From contig JANPWX010019252.1 in NCBI GenBank assembly GCA_024734555.1, positions 86,351 to 150,350 on the forward strand: DNA of 64,000 nucleotides, written 5' to 3'. The notes under the pieces were generated by a model, which was not told the DNA's origin, did no database searches, and saw nothing but the letters and a program-made list of their open reading frames with translations. The DNA comes from Trochalopteron elliotii (lineage: Eukaryota > Chordata > Aves > Passeriformes > Leiothrichidae). Shown piece after piece: positions 46,883-59,369 of this stretch. A program made the position numbers and the translations under genes. Every line of letters begins with the position of its first letter. The first letter of the stretch is position 1.

Positions 46883-47225
46883 ATAGAAACGCAGAGTGGT
46901 TTTGGTTTGGCAGGGGCATTAAACACCGTCCCATACCACCCCCTGCCATGGTCAGGGACACCTTCCACCATCCCAGGTTGCTCCAAGCCCATCCAACCTG
47001 GCTTTGGACATATCCAGAGTGGGGCAGCCACAGCTACTCTATGAAACCTGTGTTAGGGCCTCACTACCCTCACAGTACAGAATTTCTTCCCAACATCTGA
47101 TCTAAATCTCTCCTCTTTCAGTTTAAACCATTCCCCCTTGTCCTATCAATACCTGCCTGTATAAAAGTTGCCCATCCTCATTTTTTATAGGTATCCTATA
47201 AGCATCTGGAAAGGAAACAAGGCAC
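46883..47225 (-). mobile_element. CR1 LINE, about 0.34 kb
   Basis: Antisense CR1 from the tail inward: 'atagaaacgcagagtggttttggtttgg', 'ccaccccctgccatggtcagggacaccttccaccatcccaggttgctccaagcccatccaacctgg', 'cctcactaccctcacagtacagaatttcttcc', 'ccattcccccttgtcctatca' and 'aagcatctggaaagg'. Confidence 0.94.
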
Positions 47226-48400
47226 ATAAAACCAGTAGGCACATGATATCAGGATTCTCCATCCTCATACCACATAGGCAGGCTCTTTGCTTTCTCATTA
47301 GCCTTACACAGTTGCTTCAGCAATTATGATATATATTGCACAATACTTATAGCATTAGCCTTGCTACGTAAGTCATTAATGTGATAAGTTAGTGATAGCA
47401 GCAAATGTAGACTCCTGTGCTGTGTGATGCTAATAACATCTATGAGATTTTAGTCCTAATCCAGGGAGACATTTTCAGCCCTCTACTGCCATAGCATCAT
47501 GTAATGGAAAATTAATGGGAAGTTGCAAATGCAGGATGAGTATCTTTTTTGTTTGTTTGTTTGTTTGTTTGTTTTGTTGGCTCCCCATGCCCCTTGTAAG
47601 GCTCTTGCACAAGAACAAAAGAGATGAAGATTAATCCAGACCACCATCCAACAGTGACCAACACTCAGTGCCTTGGGGAGGACACAGGAACAGGGAGCAC
47701 ACAGAAACTCCTCCCCAGGATGTTCTTCCAGCTTCCAAAACCCTTTGGCTCCAAGTCCTTGTTTTCCACAAGTCCAGCCCCCAGCAGAGGGCCATAGAGC
47801 AAATTACTCAGAGTAGTAGTGCTTGTGTATTTTTATATCTTTTTATATTTTATTTTTATTAATATATTATAGCTCTTGATGTATTTTTCTTCTGTAAAAT
47901 TTTGGAGCTCTTTTGAACTCACGTAACTGTTTCAATATTTCACCTGGTAAATAACAGGACCTGGTGGTGAATATCCATAATTCTCCCATAGCAACTTACA
48001 GGTGATTTCAAGCTGATGGTAAGAGTCAAGAATATGGGAATGCTGGGCTTTTGAGGTGTTTTTACAAGTTTGTGCCAATAATCCCCAGCATTGCTCTGCA
48101 CTTACTGAAAGACTCAAGGCACTTGGTGGGAAACTCAGGGCAGCATTTGGAGAGACTGAGCCACACCCTGCAGGTCAAGGAGAAATGGAGATGGGATGGT
48201 CACTCTCCAAAGTAAACTGTCTCCTGTGAGCACCTCCTTTCAGGTGGGAGGAATCCAGGCAAATCTCCTGTTTTCCTGGATCAAGTCAGTCATGTGCTCA
48301 TGGCATAAGCCTGCTCATTCCTCCTGGGCAGTCAGGAATTCCCATTTACTCCATGCTGCTTTCCACCTCCTTCCCCTGTGGGGGACTCCCCTCAAAAACA
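47226..48400. other. Unassigned; includes (GTTT)n
   Basis: Unique sequence with a (GTTT)n microsatellite (47545-47578) and a T-rich stretch near 47830-47880. No gene recognised. Confidence 0.5.
47545..47578. repeat. (GTTT)n microsatellite
   Basis: About six GTTT units preceded by a T-run. Confidence 0.93.
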
Positions 48401-48450
48401 GAGTCATAGAATTGTTTAGGTTAGGAAAGTCTGAAATTGTCAAGTCTGAT
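48401..48450 (-). mobile_element. CR1 LINE 3' tail, about 50 bp
   Basis: 'agagtcatagaattgtttaggttaggaaagtctgaaattgtcaagtc' matches the antisense CR1 terminus; the rest is truncated. Confidence 0.75.
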
Positions 48451-49792
48451 TTTTAATTGACAAAAAAAAGCTGAGAAATGGCTTTTACCAAACACTGGTG
48501 GTAAAAATTCTGTAATGCAAAAATCCATGGCTCTGCATCTCCTAACGGAGGCAGCAGGGAGAGGCAAGGAAAAGGAGAGGAATGTCAGCAAATTGTGAGT
48601 TTTTACCGCCTGACATGTGTCTTCAGCTCAATAAATCAGTGAGAGGGTATGTCAGGACATGAAATGGTGGAAGAAACCATTTCTATGAAGAAATGTGCCA
48701 AATTCCCTCTCCAGAACGTAGCTGTGGAGCAGGGTTTTACTGCATCCTGCATGTGTCATGGGCACCTCCTGCAAACTCAGGGGCAACCAAATGATTCCTG
48801 CTCCGTCTGCCAGATTGGGAACACAAGAAAAGGGCAAAATGGTGATGGAAAATAAAAAGTGCATTGAAGGCAAATGACTGCAGCAGTGAGCTGTGCTGAG
48901 AGCACTGGCTGTCACTTGTGCAAGCCTGCAAGAAAATGTGCCCCGTGCACCAGGACTGAGGTTGGCCAAGTTCTGCAGAGCTGCAGAACAGGATGTTTTT
49001 GAACCATAGAGGAATAATACTCGAGATGTATTGGCTGTACAGTTTCATTAAGATGACATAACATCTTGGATAAATTATAATTTTATAATACCTTTGCATG
49101 CCACTGCTATTACTACTATGTTGTTTTATGACGGTGTTAATATACAGATGTTGCTTTAATCTGTTTTTTAATTTACTTTGTATATCCCCTACGTACATTT
49201 TGTCGTAAGGTAGTTTATTTTGTAGCAGCTCATTTATTTTAAAAGTTGGAGGGTTTTTTTATATCACTGCTAGCATGCTAATGACATTTATACATGTGTT
49301 CTCTTTAATCTCTCCCCTAGTTGCCTGGTACAGAGCACAGATATTATCATTTCTCTGATTTTTCTAAGCACTGAAAACTGTTTTATTAGGGGTTTTACTT
49401 TGAGGTTTAATTTTTTATTTTGAGGTTTATTAAGTACTGTATTTTGGTGTGGTAAACCTTGTGTTTTCATTGATATTTTCATCACAGGCTAAGTGCTGTT
49501 ACTGTAAAGGGGTTTAGTCCTGTTGCTGTCCATCCACTCTTCATTTGATGTTCCCTAGAAAACTCTTGAAAGGAGGTTTTTTAGAGGATCATGTGTCCCC
49601 TCAATTTAGGGTAAGGCAAAGGCAAAAAATTTAAGCTAACCTATAGTAGCCACATCTAGTTAGGACCTGGATTTTTTTTTTAAAAATCACATTCCTCTAA
49701 CAAGCCTAACCTCAGCCCAAGGAGTAAGATGATCCTTTGCTTGGATACAGATGCCACACCCAGGCTGAAGGGGAATTTCTCCCAGTTGAGAT
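48451..49792. other. Unassigned; AT-rich block at 49.0-49.3 kb
   Basis: The block at about 49010-49290 ('ggataaattataattttataatacc', 'ttaatctgttttttaattt', 'gctagcatgctaatgac') could be a conserved element or 3'UTR-like sequence. Open frames up to 153 codons (48737-49198 minus) carry no recognisable domain. Confidence 0.45.
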
Positions 49793-49847
49793 CAAGTTGA
49801 GCAAGATCCTCAAGACTCCTTCCAACCTAAATCAATCTACGATTCCA
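49793..49847 (+). mobile_element. CR1 LINE 3' tail, short
   Basis: 'gttgagcaagatcctcaagactccttccaacctaaatcaatctacgattcc' resembles the sense CR1 terminus. The copy is very short and decayed. Confidence 0.6.
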
Positions 49848-52425
49848 TCACTTTGTATTTGGGGTCATACCAGTAGGGCAAGCAGTTCACACTGGGGAAT
49901 AAGGACTCAAGGACTGGCACAAAAAGAGGGGGAGGCATGGCCTGGATTTCTGGAGTCTGATGAATGATGCTGGTAGCAGGTTTTCTGTGTGTTTACTTGC
50001 AGTGACAAAGTGAAGTCCCATATCTCAAGGACCTCAGTGCAGAGATGTGAAGGAGGGCATGTGCTTGTTGGGGGAAGAAGGAGGAGGGAGCAGCATCTTT
50101 CTGAGCAGCTTCCCATGCTGGACTTCTCAAATTATGTCTAATTAAGTCTGCTGCCCAGAATGCCATCAAATTAGCAAGTGAACAAATTGCACTGACTTTG
50201 GTGGGACGACTCCCTGGTTTCACGCTGACCCTCAGCGTGACTGCTCTGTCTGTGGCTCTGGTTCACTGAATTCCTGGTGAAACCCCTCCCAAAACAGGGA
50301 CAGATGAGCATCCAGCCCTCACCACAGGCTCTGACTCCTCTGCCTCGATGTAATATCCTGCCAGAGCTCTCCAGCCTCCTTGGGGAAACCTTCTTGCTTT
50401 GCCTGAAATTTGTACATCGGGAAAGGCCTGAATATTTTTCCCATAACTTGGTGGGATGGAGCTTGAGAAATGCTGCTGTAGGTGGTTTCATGTTGCCAAA
50501 ATGTACTTGCTATTTGATGATGTGGGCTTCGGAAGGCCTGCTGTTCCCAATTGTCCATTGCATATTAAGGATGGTTATAGCCAAGAAGACTTCTCTATTT
50601 ATTTGCTCCCTTTTCACTGTGACTTTATTATGCATGAGCAGCTTGACTGTGATACTCCTTTTGTTTTACATTTTGCATTCATTAAAAACCAGTCATCTGC
50701 ATATTTTGTGAACCCTCAGGGGTCTCTTCTCTCCTTGATGCATGCGTGCTAGTCCCATTAGCATGGATGGGAATTAGGAGCTCATGCTGAAGAAAAAACA
50801 CAGGCACACCTCCCTCTGTTTGTCCTCCTACTATTCAACTAGGATATTAAAGAAAAAAAAAATCATTACAGAGGATGTTCACTTTGTGTTTAAAAAAAAA
50901 AAAAAGAGGAAGAAAGGAAGGGAAACTTGACCATGTATCTCAGGAGATTCTTTTTATAGCCCAAGGCTAGAGATCTCATAAACAGAGGATGTAAGTAATT
51001 TCAGCACGACTGAGATTTATGACTCTGTCTTCACCAGTAAGTAAAGTGGGCCAGACCCACTCCCCAACAGAGAGGACAACTGGTGTGGTATGACTTGCAT
51101 CCACACCAGTGCCCTCTTCCTCCCTGAGCCTTTTACCATGAGAGTGAGGCCTGACAAAGCCTTCTGGCCCTGTTTTCATCACTAAAAGTGACCAACAATG
51201 GTTTGATACTGTTTCTGTCGCCCTTAAAATAGTTGCAGGCTGCACTGTGGTCCTCAGTGTCTCCTTGGTGGCGCTGAGGATGTGCATGAAGAAGTCATGG
51301 GAGTTTCCTAACAGCAGTCATTGGTGGATCTTAGGAGCCCCTGACTGACCACCCCAAGACTGCTCCTCACCAAACTACTGAGCCAGGGGATCAAAGTGTC
51401 CCCAGAGGTTCCTGGGGTGGATGGGGAAGGCTGATCCTGCCCTTATCCCATTTTACAGAGGGCTGCTCTCCTCCCTCTCCTGCTCCTGTTGAGCAAGGGT
51501 TCAGGCTGTGCATTCTTGCTCCCTGTGAACAAAGAAGTGATTTATTTTTTTTTTCCATTTCAGTTAGAACTACTGGTGCATGGTGGCCTCTGGTACAGGG
51601 ATCCCCTATTTTCTCTGCCTTGTCTCTGAGGGTTAAAGCAATCAGATTTCTCCACCCAGACAGAAGTTCTGTACAAAACCTCCCCTGCTCCTCTGTGTTT
51701 CAAGTTTGGCAGTTCCCCTTTCCACAAAAATGCGCTCAGGAAGACGCACAGAGAGATATGAATTTATTTTCTGCATTGTTAAAGCTTCAACATTGCCCTC
51801 AAATCATCCTGACACAAAGGCAATGCAGCTCGGTTCACCAACCAGCACATTTTGCCCTGAGCAAAGACACTTTCCCATGCATGGAATGATCTCCCACTGT
51901 TTCCCATAAGAGCACAGGGCTGGCTAGAGGAATTGAATCAAAAGCTTTCAGAGACAACAACCTGCCTGAAACAACTTGAAACAAATGAGGGCTTGGGATG
52001 CAGCTGGACAATGATAGCTGGGGCCACGTGCTAATGGTGGGATTAAGCAATAATCCTGTTTTATTGTTGCTGCCATGGCTGGAGCATCCCATGCTCTGCT
52101 GAGCATTCTCCCTGTCTTAGCAGCATGCTGGTTGCTCTGAGGGCCAGGTGTGTCTGCCAGTGTGTCGTGCACTGGTCTGTGATGGACACTGCTAGTGTTT
52201 GGCAAAACGGGTGCTCTAGCAAGTCAACTATATGGACTCTGTCTTGTCTGGATGCTGGTGGGTGAAGGGAGAGGGATAAAAAGCTTTGGAAAATGAGACA
52301 TTCTGTGTAGCACAACTTCCTGGCCATTTCGGCTGTGATTGTGGTCTGATTGCTCTCTGAAATTAGCACCATTTCAAGGGTCAGAATGGGCAGCTGGCTG
52401 GAGAACCCCAGTCCCCTAATGCTTC
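49848..52425. other. Unassigned sequence
   Basis: No gene or repeat recognised, apart from A-rich runs near 50850-50905 and a T-run near 51545. Open frames up to 146 codons (52061-52501 minus; partly in the LTR) have no domain support. Confidence 0.5.
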
Positions 52426-53162
52426 TGTCTTGGTTTGGAAAGAGAGGTGCCTGCCAGGGAAACCTGGAGCTTCCCTTGGAATGGAGAAGGTAAACCCCCA
52501 TCCCTCCAAATTATTATAATTTTGAAATTAAGTGGCTTTCAGGCAAATATATGGGATAGGACTAACAGTTCTTTACTAGGAATATTTTAAAAAGTCCTAA
52601 ATGCAGTAGTACAAAAAACCCAGAAGCAAACAAAAAAGCCCTAGAAACACTGAGTAGAGTCAGAACATGACCTGACACCCTGTTGGTCAGGCTGTTGGGA
52701 GCAGTCCAAATAAGTCCTGCAGTGACAGATGTGGTTCTGTTGGAGCAGAGATGATCCTGTAGAAGGGTCCAGTGGTGATGAGATGGGTCTGGTCTTCCTC
52801 TGGGAATCCAGTGCAAACAGGCTGTGCTGGTGTTCTCAGTCTCAGGTTTTATCCAGGTAGGAATTCTTGGCTCCTCCCCCTGGGTGGAGCATCTCCCAGT
52901 GGGATGATGGAATTGTATCAGCCCTGCAGTGAGCCTCGATGGCCCATTAACAGCAGATATCCCCTGGAGGGAGGATGGGTGGTGGAGGAGATAAAGAAAC
53001 ACTGCTCCACCTGGTTTTAACAGCTGCCCATTAACAGAAGGCACTCACCCCCTCTCCCCTGGAGTCATGAGGAATGGGTCAGAAAAGAGATAAAGAAAAC
53101 ACCTGCCCAACTGGTTTCAACAGAAGTGCAAACAGAATACACATTTTTGGTTACATATTGCA
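52426..53162 (-). mobile_element. Solo LTR of an ERVL-like endogenous retrovirus
   Basis: The left end 'tgtcttggtttgg' and the body match a passerine LTR pattern I remember: 'ggcaaatatatgggatagga', 'gagtcagaacatgacctgacaccctg', 'ctgggtggagcatctcccagtgggatg', 'cccattaacag'. Orientation is inferred from a TATA-like GGATAAAACC on the minus strand (52854 to 52845), with repeated U3 sequence upstream of it and an AGTAAA poly(A)-signal variant downstream (52577 to 52572). On the minus strand it ends in ...ACA and begins TG. No internal gag/pol/env is adjacent, so it is a recombined solo LTR. I see no clean 5-bp target duplication, so the right boundary is approximate. The 160-codon minus frame inside it is not a gene. 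Confidence 0.75.
52943..53123. repeat. 84-bp tandem repeat inside the LTR
   Basis: 'cccattaacag' occurs at 52943 and 53027, and 'gataaagaaa...cctggttttaacag' at 52990-53023 is echoed by 'gataaagaaaacacctgcccaactggtttcaacag' at 53089-53123. It lies in the inferred U3 part, where retroviral LTRs often carry duplicated enhancer units. Confidence 0.75.
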
Positions 53163-53239
53163 ACCCAAGTCAGTTTCTCAATTTTATGTATCTCTGAGGG
53201 TTCATATCCTCAACAGCATGTTCTAAAATCCAGCATGTC

Positions 53240-53412
53240 CTGGAAAAAGATGCCCAAGGAGGCTGTGGATGCCTCAAGTCTGGAAGTGCTCAAGTTCAGG
53301 CTAGATGGGGCAACTTGGTCTTGTGGCAGGTGGCAGGGGCCCATGGCAGGGAGGCTGGAACTAGATGCCCTTTGGGGTCCCTTCTGACCAAACCATTCTA
53401 GAATGCTTTGAT
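53240..53412 (+). mobile_element. CR1 LINE fragment
   Basis: Sense CR1: 'gatgcccaaggaggctgtggatgcc', 'ctggaagtgctcaagttcaggctagatggggcaacttggtcttgtgg', 'ggctggaactagatgccctttggggtcccttctgaccaaaccattctagaatg'. Confidence 0.93.
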
Positions 53413-53754
53413 CCAAAAGTAGAGAAATTACTTAGCAGCAACCCAAAGTAAAAGGGGATAATTTCCTAGGACAGGAGATGTCACTCACCTCTTACTCAGG
53501 ATTTATCTCATAATTTTGGCTCCTTGGAGACAGCCTACAGGTACTAGGACAAAAGAACAACCTTCCAATTCCTGTTTCACTTGTTTGGCCCATTGATTTT
53601 ACTGACTGACAGATTTATCAGCTGACACCTGGAACAAAGAAACATTTACATAATCATGATGAGTTATGGGGTTGTAAGCCATCTTTAGGTCAGCTCCAGC
53701 TTGGGGACTCCTTGTCATCTTTTGCATGAAGGTAGAGAATTGTTACTTGCCTTT
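53413..53754. other. Unassigned sequence
   Basis: No feature recognised between the two CR1 copies. Confidence 0.5.
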
Positions 53755-53952
53755 TAGGAAAAAGCTCTTCTCCCAGAGGGTGCTGGGGCACTGCCCCGGC
53801 TCCCCAGGGAATGGTCACAGTGCCAAGGCTGCCAGAGCTCCAGGAGTGTTTGGACAACACTTTCAGAGTGGGATTGTTGGGGTGTCTGTGCAGGGTGAGC
53901 AGTCGGACACCATGATCCTTGTGCTTCTGACTTAGGATGCTGTGTGGTTCTT
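53755..53952 (+). mobile_element. CR1 LINE fragment, second 3' subtype
   Basis: Sense copy: 'taggaaaaagctcttctcccagagggtgctggggcactg', 'ggctccccagggaatggtcacagtgccaaggctgccagagctccaggagtgtttggacaacactttcag', 'cagggtgagcagtcggacaccatgatccttgtg'. It is the same subtype as the antisense copy at 24199. Confidence 0.9.
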
Positions 53953-56523
53953 TGCACATCTCAGCATTGCAGATTCATATTCTTGCCTTGACTTACTGCA
54001 GCCCAGCTGGTTATTCTCAGCCTGTATTTTCTGGGATAACTTTGGTAAAACATCTCCCATTCAGGCTCTTGCCCATGCACACACTTCCCTCTGGTTCAGA
54101 GTTTCTGGTTGTATCCCAGATTGTGTCTCAGCTGTGAGCAACAACCACAATGAGGAAGCAAGTCTGAAGAAAACTTGAATCCAGCACCACTGGCTCTCTC
54201 TTACTCCACTGAAATAAAGCAAATAAAACCAGAAAGGATGGGAAATGGTTTTACTGGAGCAGCATCAGCATCTCCATTTGTGAATCAGTTTCTCAAGAGA
54301 GGGAGGCTCCATTTAGGTAAGAGGTACTGTCACTGGCCTTCACATCTATAGCCCTCCATGTACCAGCTTTGATTCAGCAGTCTGCAGCAGTAAATCATTA
54401 ATGGCCCCTTAAAAAAGGCAAGCTAGTTCATAACACAAGTCCGAAATGAGGAAAGAAGATGGTTGGAGGATCAGACTTTCCATTCCCAAAATAAAGAATA
54501 GCAGTCATCCTGAATTTCTGGAGTGCACACAGAAGGCTGAAGGCGTTCTCTTTTTTAAATATTTACTACTCAAGTATTATTTGACAGAACATTTCTGGGA
54601 CTTTATCTAAGCAGGATGGAGTAAGTGAAACATTTGGATGGGTCAATAGGACCATTTGCCAGAGTGGCTTGTTCTTAAATGGGAACAAAAGCTGACCAGA
54701 GAGAGCTCTGTAATGTTTGACTACTAAAAGCATTGCTCCAGAAATGCAGCACTGTGCTGGCTCCAAGGGACTGGTGTATGGCTTGTCTCATTGGCATTGC
54801 CAGGACAGGATTTCCTCCTCACTACCAACTATACAAAGCCTTGGACATGAGCAGGGCAAAGGGGTGAGGTCCTGGTGTCTTTGTAGGAACCTGACAGTGC
54901 TGAGGAAGGGATCTGTGCTGATGTGAAAACATTCCCTCAAAATCACATTTACAGCTCGTAGAAATGACCTGCATTTAGAACAAGTACAGCCTAGCATAGG
55001 TCAAATCATCTCTGCAAACACCAGGACTCGGGTACAGCATTACCCAGATGACATTTGAACTTTCTCCCCAGCATCCAAGACTTCACTCATAATTAAATTA
55101 CAGATAGTTCAGGGCCATCCACATATGCAAAGCCACCAGAAACAGAAAGAAGATTGTTCCACAAATCCTTGTGAAGACACTGCAGAAAATGCCATTTTGT
55201 AGATGCAAAACTGAAGTAAAAACAATGTTTAATGAAATTTTAAAAAAAGAAAAGGGGTGAAAAACTCAGTTATTTCTGGTTTCACTTAAAAATGAATGAA
55301 TTTTTTATTATCTTCCCAGATGTTTTTAAGGAAATTTTGGCTGGGTTGACTGCAAGCTATATGATTCCTCTTAACCACATAGGAGCAAGCCACTGTATTA
55401 CCAATTAAGTCATTCAGGAGTAAGATAAATAAATGTTCTTCCGGGCACAGAAATGTTTTGTGCTGCTTCCTCCCAACTTTTTGTGTTCATCTTCACTGGA
55501 AAAGCATGAGACACTGAAAAAATGCTTGAATTAAGAGAAACATTACTTAGCAAAATCAAAACATGGGGGCATTATTGACATTATTCTCATAATGAATATG
55601 AAACACAGCTCTGTACCAGTTATTAAAAAGAAAATGAACCCTGTCCCACCTGAAATCAGGACAAAATTGCTAATAAAATTATGAGGAGGCCCACGAAGGA
55701 AAGGCAGCAGTTATTTTTGCATGAGAGAACTGGGTGAAGCAGAAATATCCACCAGCAAAGGGAAGGGCAAGTGAGCTGGATCCAGGTGGGTGGTGTTGGT
55801 GTTTGCTGCATTCAGACTGCTCTGCTCCCCACCACAGGAGAGAGCTAAGGAAACTCAGAGGTCAATGGGTTTGAGCTTGTCTATGATCTTTAAAATATCA
55901 ACACTTGTGAAGGCTAATTCAGTATAAGTGATGCTTCTTTTCCCAGCTCCCCAGAATTTCCATTTTTTTTTTGAGCCACCTGAGCTAAAGAGTTGCTCTG
56001 TGCAAATTACCTCTCTTCCATGAGCTGATCTGCCTCCCCTTGAGCTCAGGCAAACTTTGAGCATCCAGTGTGGTTTCAGGAAGCCAGGCGTGACAAATAA
56101 GGACAAGCTGATTTATTTTTTTTATTATTATTATTTTAAATTACAAAGTGCAAAACACATCAGCAGCTAATTTTGATTCACAAATACACTGGAGAAACCT
56201 GTAACCTAGGAACGCTTTGTGAGCGGGGAGGGAGGCACAGAATTTGTCATGCCTGAGGAACCACTCAGCTCCTCTGTACTCCCGAAATTTGCATCACCCT
56301 GGGCAGGTGCACAGTGCAGCCCCAGATCAGGGAATCCTGCCCGTGCTGGGGAATTGCTGCAGTGCTTCCCACTGGTTTGATTTAAGTAGTTTCAGAGAAG
56401 TCTAAGTAGCATCCAAAAATTAAGAATGCCGTGAAATGTTTTTTGAGGTCTCTCTCCATTGTGTGAATTTAGAGGACCAGCCCCTCACCTTTGGTGAAAT
56501 ATTGTTGGGATTTTTAATCATAC
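53953..56523. other. Unassigned sequence
   Basis: Unique sequence with a (TTA)n patch (about 56117-56135). No gene, RNA gene or transposon recognised. Confidence 0.5.
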
Positions 56524-56704
56524 ATCATAGAATCATGGAATAGTTTGGCTTGGAAGGGACCTTTAAAGGTCAACTAATCCAAGCCCCCTGCAGTGAGCAG
56601 GGGCACCTTCCCCTAGGTCAGGTTGCTCAGAACCTCATTTAACCAGACCAGGAATGTTTCCAGGGATGAGGTATCCAAGACCCCTTTGGGAAATCTCTTC
56701 TGTG
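56524..56704 (-). mobile_element. CR1 LINE fragment
   Basis: Antisense CR1: 'tcatagaatcatggaatagtttggcttggaagggacctttaaaggtcaacta', 'gagcaggggcaccttcccctaggtcaggttgctcag', 'gaatgtttccagggatgaggtatccaagacc'. Weak similarity may continue to about 56750. Confidence 0.92.
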
Positions 56705-57387
56705 TAAGTATCGTGCTGTTAGAAACAACATTTGATTAAAAATTTCCCTTTTTTATTTGGAATTTGTTGGGTTGCACCTACCCTGGTTCCTGAGCAGCAA
56801 GACTTCTGAAAATTGTTTTCTCAGAACTTGCTTTCCTAATGTTTCTCTTCCATGTCTAATAATAAGGTTGAGTTCATCTTAGGGCTTAATTCCAGAAGAA
56901 GACCATGATTGGGTGACCTCTTATTTTTTTTTTAAAGTAGCTAGTTTTTCCCCCCACCCAGAAAATTTACAAGAACTCATTCAATATATTTGATATATTT
57001 GTGATTGCAAACCTTTTGTCATATTTTTTTGAGACTCTTTAACAGCTTCAGAAATTATCAGCCTCGTTTCCTTAAACAACGTATTTAAAAATACTACTGT
57101 TGAAAGCATGGCATATTTCTTTACTTCAATCTGACAGCAGGTAAGCATTAGAAAAATAGAGCATAGTCTCTGTCTTTCTGTATTTCTCCTGGAAATTATG
57201 TTTACTTTTGTATTCTCTTTAACCATTTGTATTTATGACCACCTTTCCCCTCAATGGACAACAGCAAATGTCATACCAGGCAAGTGCAGAATCTGGTAAC
57301 CCTTTTCGTATGGTCCTTGCAGTGCCTCCCAGTTTGGTGCTGTCTGTAAAATGAAGACTTTTATAAGATATTCCATAAACTTTTTGT
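56705..57387. other. Unassigned AT-rich sequence
   Basis: No feature recognised. Confidence 0.5.
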
Positions 57388-57440
57388 GGCTGAGCTGGAT
57401 CAGACCAAGGATCCAGTCCTCAACCACTGTTCTGAGATGT
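57388..57440 (-). mobile_element. Possible ancient CR1-like relic
   Basis: 'gtggctgagctggatcagaccaaggatccagtcctcaaccactgttctg' recalls the 'tgggtcagaccaaaggtccatctagcccagtatcctg' phrase of old sauropsid CR1 elements (antisense). It is short and uncertain. Confidence 0.4.
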
Positions 57441-57516
57441 ATCACAAAAAAAAAATCTATTATTGGATTGGGTCTGTTAATTTCCTGTGATGTTTTTGGT
57501 ATGTAATTCTTAAGGA

Positions 57517-57785
57517 AATCACAGAATCACAGAATGGCTAAATTTGGAAGGGACCCTTGGAGGTTATTTAGTCCCACTCCCCTGCTCAAGCAGAGTCATA
57601 CCAGAGCACATGGCAAAAGATTGTTCCCAGATGGTTCTTGAATATCTCCAGGAAAGGAGACTCCACACCCTCTCTGGAAAATCTGTTCTAGTGCACAGTC
57701 ACTCACAGGAGAGAAGTTCTGCCTCATATGCAGGTGGAAATCCCTGTGCATCAGACACTGGCAGAAGAACCAGCTGTCCTTCTGC
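57517..57785 (-). mobile_element. CR1 LINE fragment
   Basis: Antisense CR1: 'aaatcacagaatcacagaatggctaaatttggaagggacccttggaggttatttagtccca', 'ccctgctcaagcagagtca', 'gaatatctccaggaaaggagactccacaccctctctgg', 'gagaagttctgcctcatatgcagg'. Confidence 0.93.
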
Positions 57786-58041
57786 AAGAGCTTTTGAATC
57801 TACTGCTCACCCTGAGCCACTGATTCCTACAAGTTGAAGTTTTTGGGTTGAGATGAAAAGGCCCCACAGATCTTTGCTGAAGAGAAAACTAGAAATATCC
57901 CAATCCCAGGAAGTATTTTAGAAATCAGGTGTTTCAGGCTGTTTGCGGCATCACTTGTTCGTTAGTTCAGCTAAATATTTGAGAAAACTCAAACATTTAG
58001 CTGAAATCTCAAGCTGAGGTACCTCTGCAATTGCCTTCATA

Positions 58042-58242
58042 ATAGAATCACAAAATTTGGGATGGAAGGCACCTCAGACCTCATCCAGTTTCATCTCCTG
58101 CCATGGGCAGAGACACCTTCCAGTATTCCAGGGCACTCCAAGCACTGTCCAGCCTGGCCTTGGACACTTCCAGGGATCCAGGAGCAGCCACAGCTGCTCT
58201 GGGCACCCTGTGCCAGGGCCTCCCCACCCTGATAGTGGCAGG
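58042..58242 (-). mobile_element. CR1 LINE fragment
   Basis: Antisense CR1: 'atagaatcacaaaatttgggatggaaggcacctcagacctcatcc', 'tcctgccatgggcagagacaccttcc', 'cagcctggccttggacacttccagggatccaggagcagccacagctgctctgggcaccctgtgccagggcctccccaccctg'. Confidence 0.95.
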
Positions 58243-59369
58243 CATGGAAGAGGATCCCTCCTCTTCTGGCATTCCCTCTTGTTTATCTTGCAGGATACAG
58301 TGATTAGGCCTTTGACACCAGCTTTTACTACTGCAGACATGACAAAAGAGTGCAGCCAGCGCCAAAATCATATCATGGACAGAGGTGGGACTCAACACCC
58401 ACACCCATTTTTTTTCTATGTGCATCTACCTTTCCCCCCACAGCATCCACTTGGGGTGCAACTTGGATGAAGAAGAAAGGATTGAATTAAATCCAGCACT
58501 CAGAATCAGCTCCTACTGAGGTGCAGACCATAGTCGAGGTGTATTTTCACTGTCATGACAGGTCTGTTCAGCCTGGGTTATTTGCCAGCCATAATCACAA
58601 GCACAGAGATGACTTTAAAGGCAGGGCCCCTTGCTCGCTCTGTTGTACACTGGGTAGGCAGGAGGGATATTGGGAAACCACTCAGATAATTTTAAAAGAG
58701 GATGGATTTGTGATTATGGTGTTTTGACCCACCTGGTAGCCTGCCCTTGGAGCTCTACTTAACAGGTCTTCCCTGTGTCTTTCCAAGCAGTTAATTTTGT
58801 GGCCAAGTCCCTGAACTCTCTTCCCATTCCTTTTTCACGTGTAGGGCTGTTTGCTTCTCTGCCATCCAGTCATCTTGCGAATGCTTGCTCAAGGACACTG
58901 CGGAAGATTTGTGCTAATAATGAAAAGCTTGAAAGGGGGCAAGAGATTTTGCCCAGGAAAAATAAATGCCGATCAAGCCTATTGTGTCTCTGTCCCACTG
59001 AGGAAGGGGAGCTAATAACAGAAAGGTTAGCTAACAGGATGGCTTTTTAGGGGCTGTGGCCACGCGAATTAATGCATTAGGTTTGCCTAAGCAAAATTTT
59101 CAGCCACCTCGTAGGGATTCAGGGGTTTGGAATATTTCTTCCTACGTTTTTTAGTTTACCAAGAGGCTTTCCTGTTCTTGCCATCTCCTTCTGTCACAGA
59201 CTGCTAGCTGGGAAAAGAGAGCGGAATATTTGGAATATTTCTGCACCGCTTCTTTGCTTAACATCAGGATATTTTCAGCAGCCAGCAAGGAATATATTTC
59301 TAGGTTTGGGGGTTGAGGCTGGGTTGTTTTTTTTTTTTTTCTCCTTTGTGTGTTTGTTTCTCTTTGCAC
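58243..59369. other. Unassigned sequence
   Basis: No gene recognised; 58840-59130 is repeat-free with enhancer-like texture ('gctaataatgaaaagc', 'cgcgaattaatgcattagg'). T-run near 59328-59340. Confidence 0.45.

Noticed and set aside
48737..49198. 153-codon minus open frame
   Set aside because: No domain and no splice or promoter context; frames of this length occur by chance in this much DNA.
50277..50711. 144-codon plus open frame
   Set aside because: No recognised domain; a hydrophobic stretch near its end comes from T-rich sequence.
52562..53044. 160-codon minus open frame
   Set aside because: Lies entirely in the solo LTR; LTR sequence, not a gag, pol or env product.
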